Shown piece by piece: positions 56,046 through 64,000 of a stretch of DNA of 64,000 nt. Where the stretch lies: assembly GCA_014169315.1 (NCBI GenBank), contig AP022134.1, positions 62,001-126,000 of the forward strand, given 5' to 3'. The notes under the pieces were generated by a model. It did not search any database. It saw only the letters and a list, made by a program, of their open reading frames with translations, and had not been told where the DNA came from. Source of the stretch: Enterobacter cloacae. Its GTDB lineage: Bacteria > Pseudomonadota > Gammaproteobacteria > Enterobacterales > Enterobacteriaceae. Positions within the stretch are counted from its first letter, which is position 1. Each line of letters begins with the position of its first letter. The translations under genes were made by a program, and so were the position numbers.

Positions 56046-56472
56046 TAAAGATCCCTCGTTCTGAGGATGCAGGCACTACAAAGTTACCGTCAGGTCTAAT
56101 CATACGAGTTTGGATGAAATTTTTGCCGGATTTGGTTTTTTCAACCTGGTGCTCGATCTTCCATTCTTCTTTGACGGGACCGGATGACAAATGAACTAGA
56201 ACCGGTACTTTTTTACGTGTTCTATCCAGAACAATACAATTTGATTTATCCGTATCAACGCTTCCCTGAAGAGTATTCAAAGAGCAATTATCATATCCCT
56301 CAACCGGAACTGCATTACCTTGGATATCAATTTTGAATCCTCCAGCTATTACAATTTCGGGTGCATTATCATTTAAAGTCTCGTCATAGGCAGCATCAAC
56401 TACATCGCAAGCAGTAAGAGTAAGTGACGATGCCACAGCAAGACACAATAAAGAAAATCTGTTTTTGAGCAT
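56017..56472 (-). CDS. Putative lipoprotein
   Basis: The 151-aa protein has a signal peptide and lipobox (SLTLTAC, Cys22), so it should be anchored in the envelope. The mature part is beta-rich, with two conserved-looking cysteines (DNCSL, SNCIVLD). Overlap with the downstream gene suggests an operon. Function unknown; surface exclusion or transfer are possibilities only. Confidence 0.65.
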   Translation of the reverse strand: MLKNRFSLLCLAVASSLTLTACDVVDAAYDETLNDNAPEIVIAGGFKIDIQGNAVPVEGYDNCSLNTLQGSVDTDKSNCIVLDRTRKKVPVLVHLSSGPVKEEWKIEHQVEKTKSGKNFIQTRMIRPDGNFVVPASSERGIFSGKHYSQAS

Positions 56473-56519
56473 ATTTGAGACCTTTTATAAAAGAGAATTG
56501 TATCATTAACAGTCTAGTT

Positions 56520-57185
56520 CTAACGACTACCACTTTTAAGTATGTATTGAGCCAGTTTTATATTCAGGCACACCATATTGCACTCTAGCTCTTTCATCAT
56601 CCTAGAAGAACTCTTAATTAAGTATTCTTCAAGTGGGCCAGCATATGCCCCTGATGTCACGATCGTTAGTTGCGTAAGAGGATGAGTCAAACTCTCAATG
56701 CCCTTCAGGATGTCATTCTGGACAGCAGAAATATAAACAGGCGAAGCCGCAATCAAATATTCATCATTCGGACTGGACTGCATTAACTGGCTTATAGTTG
56801 CGCAACGGTTATGCTTTCCTAGTGATTTTGTGATGGCTTTCCACCAGAGATCATGCCTGAATGGTACTTGATGAAATGTCGCCTCGTAAGAGGGCACCCG
56901 ATCTCGACTATTTAAAAACCCCATCCCGGCAGAGATTATCCACAACTCCAGATTTCTGGTTGAGTTTAAAATTTCCTTTGCCGTAGACCAGTGATTACCT
57001 GAATACAAGGACAATGCCGGTACCGCCTGATTACTTCTGGCGTCGTCTACAATGTTACTCCAGGCATATGCTGCGTCGTCCGGGGTTTGTTTTGGATCTA
57101 TGTCCAATGTCGGCCAGACGTGGCCCTGATGATTCTTGCCCTTTGTACAGGAAGTGATTAAGTGTACTGAGCGTTCAGAGAACAT
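56520..57185 (-). CDS. YaaA/DUF6884-like protein (tentative)
   Basis: The 221-aa protein begins VHLITSCTKGK. Further on LYSGNHWSTAKEIL and WIISAGMGFLNSRD...PSYEATF follow. The order SC-K, LY-G-x-W-A, ISA-x-G, Y-x-x-T is that of DUF6884/YaaA-type proteins, some of which sit in DNA-modification or defence loci. Assigned by pattern only. Confidence 0.45.
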   Translation of the reverse strand: MFSERSVHLITSCTKGKNHQGHVWPTLDIDPKQTPDDAAYAWSNIVDDARSNQAVPALSLYSGNHWSTAKEILNSTRNLELWIISAGMGFLNSRDRVPSYEATFHQVPFRHDLWWKAITKSLGKHNRCATISQLMQSSPNDEYLIAASPVYISAVQNDILKGIESLTHPLTQLTIVTSGAYAGPLEEYLIKSSSRMMKELECNMVCLNIKLAQYILKSGSR

Positions 57186-57242
57186 TATCTTCCTTACATA
57201 CCCATAGAACAGCTTTCTAAGAACGGTGGGCTCGCCTGAAAA

Positions 57243-57623
57243 TTACAAATCAGCCCCTTTCACGGCATCATTTTGATTCTTCGCGTCTGCCCCCAGTAAG
57301 ATGACCGGTTTTCTGCATGACAGTGTTATTCCTAACAAACGCAACACAAAACCACGCCAGCCAGAGCAAATTTTTTCATTTGCTGCGTAAAGCCTATTGT
57401 TTTCTCTTTTAAGCTTCGCCCACTCGTTACAGAGGGTAACATCATCAAGCGCTGTTATATGCTTCGCCTCACCTTCGACGATAACGGTATGGATACCGTA
57501 TGCTGTAAATCTCATACTATTTTCCAGAACCCAGTTGCGGTATTCGTTGAGTCCACCTTCGGAACCGGTAGCTCTGCGCCACATTTCAATTTGCTTGTGT
57601 GATGGGTCAAGTGTACTTGTCAT
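57243..57623 (-). CDS. Hypothetical protein
   Basis: A 126-aa protein with a basic helical middle (LKRENNRLYAANEKICSGW) and hydrophobic stretch (FVLRLLGITLSC). It lies 57 bp upstream of the tentative DUF6884-like gene, same strand. No family recognised. Confidence 0.5.
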   Translation of the reverse strand: MTSTLDPSHKQIEMWRRATGSEGGLNEYRNWVLENSMRFTAYGIHTVIVEGEAKHITALDDVTLCNEWAKLKRENNRLYAANEKICSGWRGFVLRLLGITLSCRKPVILLGADAKNQNDAVKGADL

Positions 57624-58219
57624 TGAAGCCTCGTCTCAGCGATAACGCTTGAAATAGCCCGCTTTGGTCAAAATGAAATTAGCCATCTGACTGGCGATTT
57701 GATTGTATCTTACTCATAGTGCCCAACCTATAGGTTAAAAAGGGGCATTTTCGCTTTATAGCGTGTTCAACATCATCAATCATCCCAAGAAAGGCTGGCT
57801 TATTAAGCCGGTCCATCATTTTCTGTATATCTCTCATCAATTTTTATATCCGGCCTGAAGTGCACCGTTCAAGCACACCGATCAGGCAGTTAGTCACTAG
57901 TTAACTCTTTACTAGAGACTAAATTCCATTGATTTACGTGACAACGTCACGTCATTAAGGTTTGCAAATGCCTAATTTTCATACTATGGGATTTAATTAG
58001 GAGTAAATCCCACAGGTTTACATAAAGCTGACATTTAAAAGTGTTAAAAATCAATCAGATAGAAAGAAAAGGCTCTCCGGAAGAACTCTTCTCATTATTT
58101 CGCCGCCCGGGGTTATTGCTGACAGATCTGAAAGTGCTAATATGTTAGTCATTAGTAATTAGTAAAGCCTTTACTAAACGCGTTTCTACGTAAATTCTAT
58201 TGGTTTTAGAGGGTCCTAC
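57624..58219. other. Intergenic region with palindromic sites
   Basis: No gene seen. Contains acgtgacaacgtcacgt (57936-57952), a perfect 7-bp dyad with a 3-bp gap. It also has ttagtaaag-c-ctttactaa (58159-58177), a perfect 9-bp dyad. Related ttagtca sequences flank both (57891, 58145). These look like operator or iteron-type sites. Confidence 0.45.
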
Positions 58220-58294
58220 TGTCCGAAGACAATAAAGTTGTACACAAAGCACTAAAGTTGTAACCATTCTCAAAAAACGACGCTAATGTTGTAT
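58220..58294 (+). repeat. End of a Tn7-like element with three TnsB-type sites
   Basis: Starts tgt at 58220. Three related sites follow: gacaataaagttgtac (58228), gcactaaagttgtaac (58249) and gacgctaatgttgtat (58279). They resemble the repeated TnsB-binding sites of Tn7, which contain GACAATAAAG. A tnsA-like start follows at once, as in Tn7. Confidence 0.7.
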
Positions 58295-58377
58295 GCTTAC
58301 TGAATGTGTGGTTATAGGGTTGGAGACTATAAAATGCACATATAGGTACGTATCAATGTCGTTTTTTGGGTACGATC

Positions 58378-58551
58378 ATGGGTAGGGGTAGGCGTCTCAA
58401 ATCCTATTTGGATTATGAAAATGCGCTAGGTGACGGCATAGGAGTGGGCTATGGCCAAAGTTATCAGCCCTGGCTTAGAGCTCAGGACGTTAAATCCCGT
58501 GGAAACCGTTCGATAGTCTTTGGCCTTAAGACGTTTCGAAACCATCATCAT
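58378..58551 (+). pseudogene. tnsA: TnsA-like endonuclease, N-terminal fragment
   Basis: 58 codons remain, ending DVKSRGNRSIVFGLKTFRNHH, which matches the TnsA N-terminal pattern ...KSRG-x3-R-x3-G-x-KT-x-R-x-HH. The gene is cut by a Tn3-family terminal repeat at 58552. The catalytic residues that follow in TnsA are missing. Confidence 0.7.
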
Positions 58552-58589
58552 GGGGTTTGAGGGCCAATGATGTAAAAAACCACGCTAAG
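58552..58589. repeat. 38-bp terminal repeat of a Tn3-family transposon
   Basis: Begins ggggtttgagggcc and ends ccacgctaag, with the GGGG start and ACG(C/T)TAAG end of Tn3-family repeats. Contains the tnpA stop codon. The five bases outside are atcat; the partner end is lost to IS26. Confidence 0.8.
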
Positions 58590-61480
58590 GAGATAATTCA
58601 TTGTTTAAATTGAGATTTAACGGCCTCAATTCCCCCTTCATAATATCCTCCGGTAGTGTGAACGTATAATGTCCCAGCATGTTGATATGACCGTGCATCA
58701 GAGGCGAAAGCCGCGCGATATGTTCATCCTCTGGCCCTTCCCCGATGCTGCGCAGGTGCGACAAGGCTTCCTGCATATAAAGCGTATTCCACAGCACCAC
58801 TGCGTTTGTCACCAGACCCAGCGCACCCAACTGATCTTCCTGCCCCTCGCGGTAACGTTTTCTGATCTCGCCACGCTGACCGTAGCAGATGGCTCTTGCA
58901 ACGGCATGGCGGCCTTCACCCCGGTTCAACTGTGTTAGGATCCGGCGACGATAGTCCTCATCATCAATATAGTTGAGAAGATACAGTGTCTTGTTAACTC
59001 TTCCGACCTCCATTATTGCCTGAGCAAGCCCTGACGGTCGGGTACTTCTCAATAGCGATCGAATGAGTTCTGACGCATGAATAGTGCCCAGCTTCAGCGA
59101 ACCGGCAACCCGCATCATCTCATCCCAGTGGCTTTCGATTTTAGAAAGGTCAACACAACCCCGCGCCAGTTTGTCCAACGCCCCGTAATTCGCTGCTTTG
59201 TCGGCCCGCCAGAACACAGCCTCACCCGCATCCGCCAGACGAGGTGAAAATTGGTATCCCAGTAGCCAGAACAGGCCAAAGATAATGTCACTGGTACCTG
59301 CTGTGTCCGTCATGATTTCAACCGGGTTTAGTCCCGTTTGTTGCTCAAGTAGCCCTTCCAGCACAAAGATGGAATCCCGCAGTGTTCCAGGAATCACTAT
59401 GCCATGAAAACCCGAATATTGGTCAGAGACAAAGTTGTACCAGGTGATGCCGCGCCCTGAACCAAAGTATTTTCTGTTGGGGCCAGAATTCACCGTTTTC
59501 ACTGGCGTGACAAAACGCATACCATCAGCGGAGGCTACCTCCCCGCCCCCCAGTATCCTGCCAACGCTAACGAGGACTGAAAATCAACCAGCCGCGCATT
59601 GGCGCTAACCAGCGTTTCTGCTCGGATGTAGTTCTGTTTCACCCAGCTCAGACGATGGCGAGTCAGTGCAGGGATATTGTGCTTGATCAGCGGCTCATGT
59701 CCGATATTGCAGGCCTCAGCCAGCATCACCGCACACAGGCTTATATGCAGATCCTGCGCACGGGCACCTGACTCGCTGACATGGCTGAATTCACGGGTGA
59801 AGCCAGTTCTGGCGTCAATCTCGAGCAACAGTTCTGTCAGGTCAACGGGTGGAAGCAATTGTCTGACTCGGCTGCTCAGTTGTATCAGCGCCGGTGGTTC
59901 ATCCAATTTATCCAGGCTGCTGATGGTCAGCGAAGGATGTTTACCTTCATTGCAGATGTCCACGGCGGTATTGCGATCAAAACGTGATGCCACCGTTTTC
60001 CAGGTTTCATCTAACTGAGCGGCCAATTGCTCCGATGCTTTACTGCCATTAGTGGGGTGACCCAATGCCCGGCAGACTGGAACCCGCTGCGCCTGCCATT
60101 CCTCCCCCTGAAGAAGTTTTTGGCGCGGATCACCCCAACGATCGCTGTTTTCCAACCAGATGTCACGACGGCGTAGCGCATCCTGAAGTCGCTCCAGCAG
60201 ACACAACGAGTAACCTGCTCGCTGTATCCGACCGTCAGCATCGTACACCAGGCGTTTCCAAGGGCCTGAAATGATATGTTCAGGTGCATCGTCCAGGATC
60301 CGTTTTTTCGAGCCGTTTAGCTCTGCCAGGTAATGGATGGCAGCCAAGGTATGTTCACCGTCTGGGGCCGCACGGAAGTGCAGATCGCGCAGTAGTGCGG
60401 GCAAAAAACGCCTTACCCGTCCGTATTGCTCCACCATTTCATCCTGAAAGTTTGTATCCTGGGGGCGGGCCAGTTCATTCACTTTTTCCACGGACTCTGC
60501 CAGTCTGGCGACAGACACACTGCTGAATATGGTCTTTCGCAGCAAATCATCGGCGGTATCTTCATCAAGTAAAAGTGCGCATGCCCGCGCCAGCAGCAAC
60601 GCCGCGCGGTCAAGATCCTTGAGCGTCCTAAGTCGCTTTTTCTGCCCGGTTTTCTTCGCCTCCCGGGTAATATTGAGGATCAGCATATCCAGCACGTCAA
60701 CGGCCTCGTCCAGCGCCGAGATTTCTTGCGCTTTCACGAATGCGGTAAGGATCGCCAGCCGCCGTTCTTCTGGCATTCTGCTGATATATTTCACCGATGC
60801 CATTCCGGCATAGCGTGCCAGATTGCGGAGCTGTATGGCGGGCAGCCCAGTGAAATTCAGACAGGAAAACTCCAGGCTGCGCAGGCGAGTGTAACGTTCA
60901 AGTGCTTCAGTGAACGCGGGGCCGCTGATAGTGACAGGGCCTCTTTTTAGGTGCTCCATCACTGAGAGTCGCTGTCCTTCGGGGATTTCAAGTAACCCAG
61001 CCAGTTGTGCGGTCTGCCAACGGTTTGGCAGCGCGGCCAATTTTCGCCACAAGCGGCGGGTCGCACGCTCACGGATTTCACCAATGACTCTCGTCAGGGT
61101 GGATGCGGCTGGCAACAACACTTTATTTTGAAGCAACCACGCGGTGGCAAAATCGAACATCAGTCCGGGGCGTTCATTACTGAGCCATGCACGGGTATAC
61201 AGCAATCGCTTCAGTCTGAACGACCACGGGAAATCACCGAAATCATGATAGCTATAGTGCTGCCTGATAAGCCCGTGGTGCTCCCAACGTGTGTTTTCCC
61301 TTTGAGCATAGCGGGAAATGATCTCTGGATAGCGGATGTTAAGTTGCCTTGCGACATAAAACTGGACACCGGGCGGTATTTGCATGAGATCGGACAAGAA
61401 GGTTCCCAGAAAGCGGGCAGTTGTGAGTTGAAGGGCAATTCCCAACCGGTTATGCCTGCCCCTACGCAGGTTGATGAAAG
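58585..61480 (-). pseudogene. tnpA: Tn3-family transposase, frameshifted and 5' truncated
   Basis: Two frames together form one Tn3-type transposase of roughly 965 codons. 59535-61493 gives the N-terminal two thirds, and 58585-59520 plus 12 codons upstream gives the catalytic part (SDQYSGFHG, MTDTAGTSD, NRGEGRHAVARAICY). The frames join if one G is added to the six-G run at 59546-59551 (minus strand). The extreme 5' end is cut by IS26 at 61480. Distinct from the Tn21-type tnpA at 34153. Confidence 0.85.
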
Positions 61481-62300
61481 GGCACTGTTGCAAAGTTAGC
61501 GATGAGGCAGCCTTTTGTCTTATTCAAAGGCCTTACATTTCAAAAACTCTGCTTACCAGGCGCATTTCGCCCAGGGGATCACCATAATAAAATGCTGAGG
61601 CCTGGCCTTTGCGTAGTGCACGCATCACCTCAATACCTTTGATGGTGGCGTAAGCCGTCTTCATGGATTTAAATCCCAGCGTGGCGCCGATTATCCGTTT
61701 CAGTTTGCCATGATCGCATTCAATCACGTTGTTCCGGTACTTAATCTGTCGGTGTTCAACGTCAGACGGGCACCGGCCTTCGCGTTTGAGCAGAGCAAGC
61801 GCGCGACCATAGGCGGGCGCTTTATCCGTGTTGATGAATCGCGGGATCTGCCACTTCTTCACGTTGTTGAGGATTTTACCCAGAAACCGGTATGCAGCTT
61901 TGCTGTTACGACGGGAGGAGAGATAAAAATCGACAGTGCGGCCCCGGCTGTCGACGGCCCGGTACAGATACGCCCAGCGGCCATTGACCTTCACGTAGGT
62001 TTCATCCATGTGCCACGGGCAAAGATCGGAAGGGTTACGCCAGTACCAGCGCAGCCGTTTTTCCATTTCAGGCGCATAACGCTGAACCCAGCGGTAAATC
62101 GTGGAGTGATCGACATTCACTCCGCGTTCAGCCAGCATCTCCTGCAGCTCACGGTAACTGATGCCGTATTTGCAGTACCAGCGTACGGCCCACAGAATGA
62201 TGTCACGCTGAAAATGCCGGCCTTTGAATGGGTTCATGTGCAGCTCCATCAGCAAAAGGGGATGATAAGTTTATCACCACCGACTATTTGCAACAGTGCC
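61481..62300 (-). mobile_element. IS26 copy 3
   Basis: 820 bp. Flanking octamers gatgaaag and ggccgaat do not match each other or the other IS26 flanks. It joins the Tn3-family tnpA fragment to IS3-family debris. Confidence 0.97.
61533..62237 (-). CDS. tnpA: IS26 transposase
   Basis: The 234-aa product is identical to that of the other two copies. Same orientation as copy 1, so recombination with it could delete the 56 kb between or excise it as a circle. Confidence 0.97.
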   Translation of the reverse strand: MNPFKGRHFQRDIILWAVRWYCKYGISYRELQEMLAERGVNVDHSTIYRWVQRYAPEMEKRLRWYWRNPSDLCPWHMDETYVKVNGRWAYLYRAVDSRGRTVDFYLSSRRNSKAAYRFLGKILNNVKKWQIPRFINTDKAPAYGRALALLKREGRCPSDVEHRQIKYRNNVIECDHGKLKRIIGATLGFKSMKTAYATIKGIEVMRALRKGQASAFYYGDPLGEMRLVSRVFEM

Positions 62301-62340
62301 GGCCGAATGTCTGCAGCTCGGTGAATCGGACTTTACGCAT
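62301..62340 (-). pseudogene. IS3-family orfA, first 13 codons
   Basis: M-R-K-V-R-F-T-E-L-Q from ATG at 62340, after the strong site gaggag, fits the usual start of IS3-family OrfA. Cut by IS26 copy 3. Confidence 0.6.
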
Positions 62341-62459
62341 GGAGATCTCCTCAGAGGACATAATTAGTATGTCGGAGGATCTCTAAAAGTGAATGGTTCG
62401 TTTTGCAGGGATACTTACATGGGGAAACAAGATGAAACTTGAATATATACAGATAAATT

Positions 62460-62775
62460 AGTGGTCTGGGCGTTCTCGTCAGAAGCAAACAGCCTGCTTG
62501 CAAAAACAAGCGCTGGCAATGGCTTGGCAGGGCCGAGGTTGCCCGGGAGGTATAATTTTCCATTCGGACCAGGGAACCCAATATTGCAGCCTGCCGTACC
62601 GGATTCTGGCCGCTCAATATGGAATGATGCTCAGCATGAGCCGCAGCGGGAACTGCTGGGATAATGCTTTGCAGAATGACTGTTCCGCAGTCTGAAATCG
62701 GAGTGGATACCACGGGGTGGTTATCGGGACAGGACTGAAGCTGCTGGCGATATTGTTCAGTATCAAGGGGTGAGT
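62460..62775 (+). pseudogene. IS3-family orfB remnant
   Basis: Frames show FHSDQGTQYCSLPYR and MSRSGNCWDNALQND, the second aspartate and the region before the glutamate of IS3-family transposases, then a stop and a shifted R-G-G-Y segment. Degenerate and on the opposite strand to the fragment at 62301. Confidence 0.7.
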
Positions 62776-63058
62776 CCCGAGAGGCGAGACAAGTCAAGGG
62801 CGCAGGCTGCGATGCGCAGCACGACATAGCCGGTATTTCCCTGCGGTGCCCCACAAGTATCAATGAAAGCCTCCAACGCGAGCCATTCGCGAGAGCCTTG
62901 AGTCCACGCTAAATCTATCTTATCTGCGCAGGGCAGAATGTGAAGACGGCCGCCCTGGCTCTTGCCCGCCAGGCGCACGAGGCGGTGGAAAGGGGGAGGG
63001 GATGTTGTCTATATGGCTCTGCTGTAGTGAGCGGGTTGCGCTCCGACAGCGGTCCTGA
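62776..63058. other. Segment 3' of tetR(A), no gene recognised
   Basis: A 71-codon minus frame (62763-62978) crosses the remnant boundary and has no recognised domain. Probably transposon sequence flanking tetR. Confidence 0.35.
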
Positions 63059-63700
63059 TCAATCGTCACCCTTTCTCGGCCCTTGAATGTTCCTCGCAAC
63101 GAGCCTCCTTTTCGCCAATCCATCGACAATCACCGCGAGCCCCAGCTCGAACACTGCGTCCGGACCGGCTTCGTCGAAGGTGTCTATCACGGCCCGCAAC
63201 AACGGAGCCTGTTCAATGGTGCCGCCGCGCTCACCGGCATCGCTGTCGCCGGCCTGCTCCTCAAGCACGGCCCCAACAGTGAAGTAGCTGATTGTCATCA
63301 GCGCATTGACGGCGTCCCAAGCCGAAAAACCCGCCTCGCAGAGGAAGCGAAGCTGCGCGTCGACCACTTCCATCTGCGGTGCGCCCGGTCTCGTGCCAGC
63401 ATGGATACGCGCGCCATCGCGATAAGCGAGCAGCGCCTGCCTGAAGCTGCGGGCATTCCCGATCAGAAATGAGCGCCAGTCGTCGTCGACTCTCGGCACC
63501 GAATGCGTATGATTCTCCGCCAGCATGGCTTCGGCCAGTGCGTCGAGCAGCGCCCGTTTGTTCCTGAAGTGCCAGTATAACGCCGGCTGCTGAACCCCCA
63601 ACCGTTTAGCCAGTTTGCGTGTCGTCAGAGCCTCTACGCCGACCTCATTCAACAGGTCCAGGGCGACACGGATAACTGTATTAGGCTGCAACTTTATCAT
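63059..63700 (-). CDS. tetR: Tetracycline repressor, class A
   Basis: The 213-aa TetR(A) has an N-terminal helix-turn-helix (LTTRKLAKRLGVQQPALYWHF) and a drug-binding core with FLIGNARSFRQALLAYRDGARIHAG. Start MIKLQPNT at 63700; an upstream in-frame codon at 63727 lies in the operator. Several residues differ from the Tn1721 protein as I remember it. Divergent from tetA. Confidence 0.95.
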   Translation of the reverse strand: MIKLQPNTVIRVALDLLNEVGVEALTTRKLAKRLGVQQPALYWHFRNKRALLDALAEAMLAENHTHSVPRVDDDWRSFLIGNARSFRQALLAYRDGARIHAGTRPGAPQMEVVDAQLRFLCEAGFSAWDAVNALMTISYFTVGAVLEEQAGDSDAGERGGTIEQAPLLRAVIDTFDEAGPDAVFELGLAVIVDGLAKRRLVARNIQGPRKGDD

Positions 63701-63709
63701 GCTTGACAC

Positions 63710-63755
63710 TTTATCACTGATAAACATAATATGTCCACCAACTTATCAGTGATAA
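63710..63755. promoter_or_regulatory. Paired tet operators
   Basis: Palindromes tttatcactgataaa (63710-63724) and ttatcagtgataa (63743-63755) lie between tetR and tetA, the normal tetO pair for repression of both promoters. Confidence 0.9.
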
Positions 63756-63777
63756 AGGATCCGTGAGTTCTATCGGA

Positions 63778-63821
63778 CCAGCGGAGGCTGGTCCGGAGGC
63801 CAGCGGAGGCTGGTCCGGAGG
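63778..63821 (+). repeat. 22-bp tandem duplication in the tetA leader
   Basis: Two exact 22-bp units (63778-63799, 63800-63821), followed by ccag of a third, lie directly upstream of the tetA GTG. Each unit contains ggagg, so the ribosome site is duplicated. Confidence 0.9.
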
Positions 63822-63827
63822 CCAGAC

Positions 63828-64000
63828 GTGAAACCCAACAGACCCCTGATCGTAATACTGTGCACTGTCGCGCTCGACGCTGTCGGCATCGGCCTGATTA
63901 TGCCGGTGCTGCCGGGCCTCCTGCGAGATCTGGTTCACTCGAACGACGTCACCGCCCACTATGGCATTTTGCTGGCGCTGTATGCGTTGATGCAATTTGC
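63828..64000 (+). CDS. tetA: Tetracycline efflux pump TetA(A), 5' part
   Basis: 57 codons visible, starting GTG (KPNRPLIVILCTVALDAVG), the first helix of the MFS tetracycline/H+ antiporter, with LIMPVLPGLLRDL. The gene runs off the window. Confidence 0.95.
   Translation, partial: MKPNRPLIVILCTVALDAVGIGLIMPVLPGLLRDLVHSNDVTAHYGILLALYALMQF

Noticed and set aside
58249..58264. gttgtaac inside a repeat, resembling the core of a Ter site for the Tus-like protein
   Set aside because: It is one of three related TnsB-type sites and lacks the rest of the Ter consensus.

Overview
The window looks like a multiresistance region of a large enterobacterial conjugative plasmid, most likely of the IncHI2 type. 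This is an inference from gene content: a plasmid H-NS, an Hha-like modulator, a Tus-like protein, a tellurite-type TerY-P kinase/phosphatase pair, HipBA, and many small backbone genes of unknown function. No replication or partition gene is visible, so the replicon type cannot be proven here. AT-rich backbone blocks alternate with GC-rich transposon blocks.

Layout. 1-5.2 kb: IS150 with a 3-bp target duplication, an ISNCY/IS1202-like element and an IS110-family element. 5.2-18.4 kb: two inverted IS26 copies enclose an 11.5-kb block holding a MntA/HepT toxin-antitoxin pair, a fragment of IS4321, IS1, a truncated PP2C phosphatase and its kinase, a CoiA-like protein, an Hha-like protein, a tyrosine recombinase, a Tus-like protein and several unknown genes. 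The 8-bp flanks of the IS26 copies, and a hepT gene split between them, show that this block was inverted by IS26. 18.4-22.2 kb: cupin, a four-gene overlapping operon ending in a serine resolvase, and a Tn21-type terminal repeat interrupted by IS4321/IS5075.

22.2-32.8 kb is backbone: a truncated UvrD-like helicase with a CoiA-like partner, a 44-aa membrane microprotein, a 257-bp element with perfect 19-bp inverted ends, a three-gene cassette (trypsin-like protease with an in-frame amber codon, glycine-zipper protein, 462-aa unknown protein), and HipBA with a four-fold operator array.

32.8-53.6 kb is a Tn1696-like transposon. It has a left repeat interrupted by a second IS4321, then tnpA, tnpR and a complex In4-type class 1 integron (intI1, aadB, aadA2, qacEdelta1, sul1, ISCR1, qnrA1, orphan ampR, truncated hypA-like gene, second qacEdelta1 fragment/sul1, orf5, IS6100 between two inverted IRt copies). 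A mer operon (merTPCADE, divergent merR) and a clean right terminal repeat close it. Encoded resistances are to aminoglycosides (two enzymes), sulfonamides (two copies), quinolones (low level), quaternary ammonium compounds (partial) and mercury.

53.6-64 kb: HNH endonuclease fragment, hns with a clear terminator, a cluster of small backbone genes, the end of a Tn7-like element with a tnsA fragment, a frameshifted Tn3-family tnpA cut by a third IS26, IS3-family debris, then tetR(A) and the start of tetA(A), which runs off the window.
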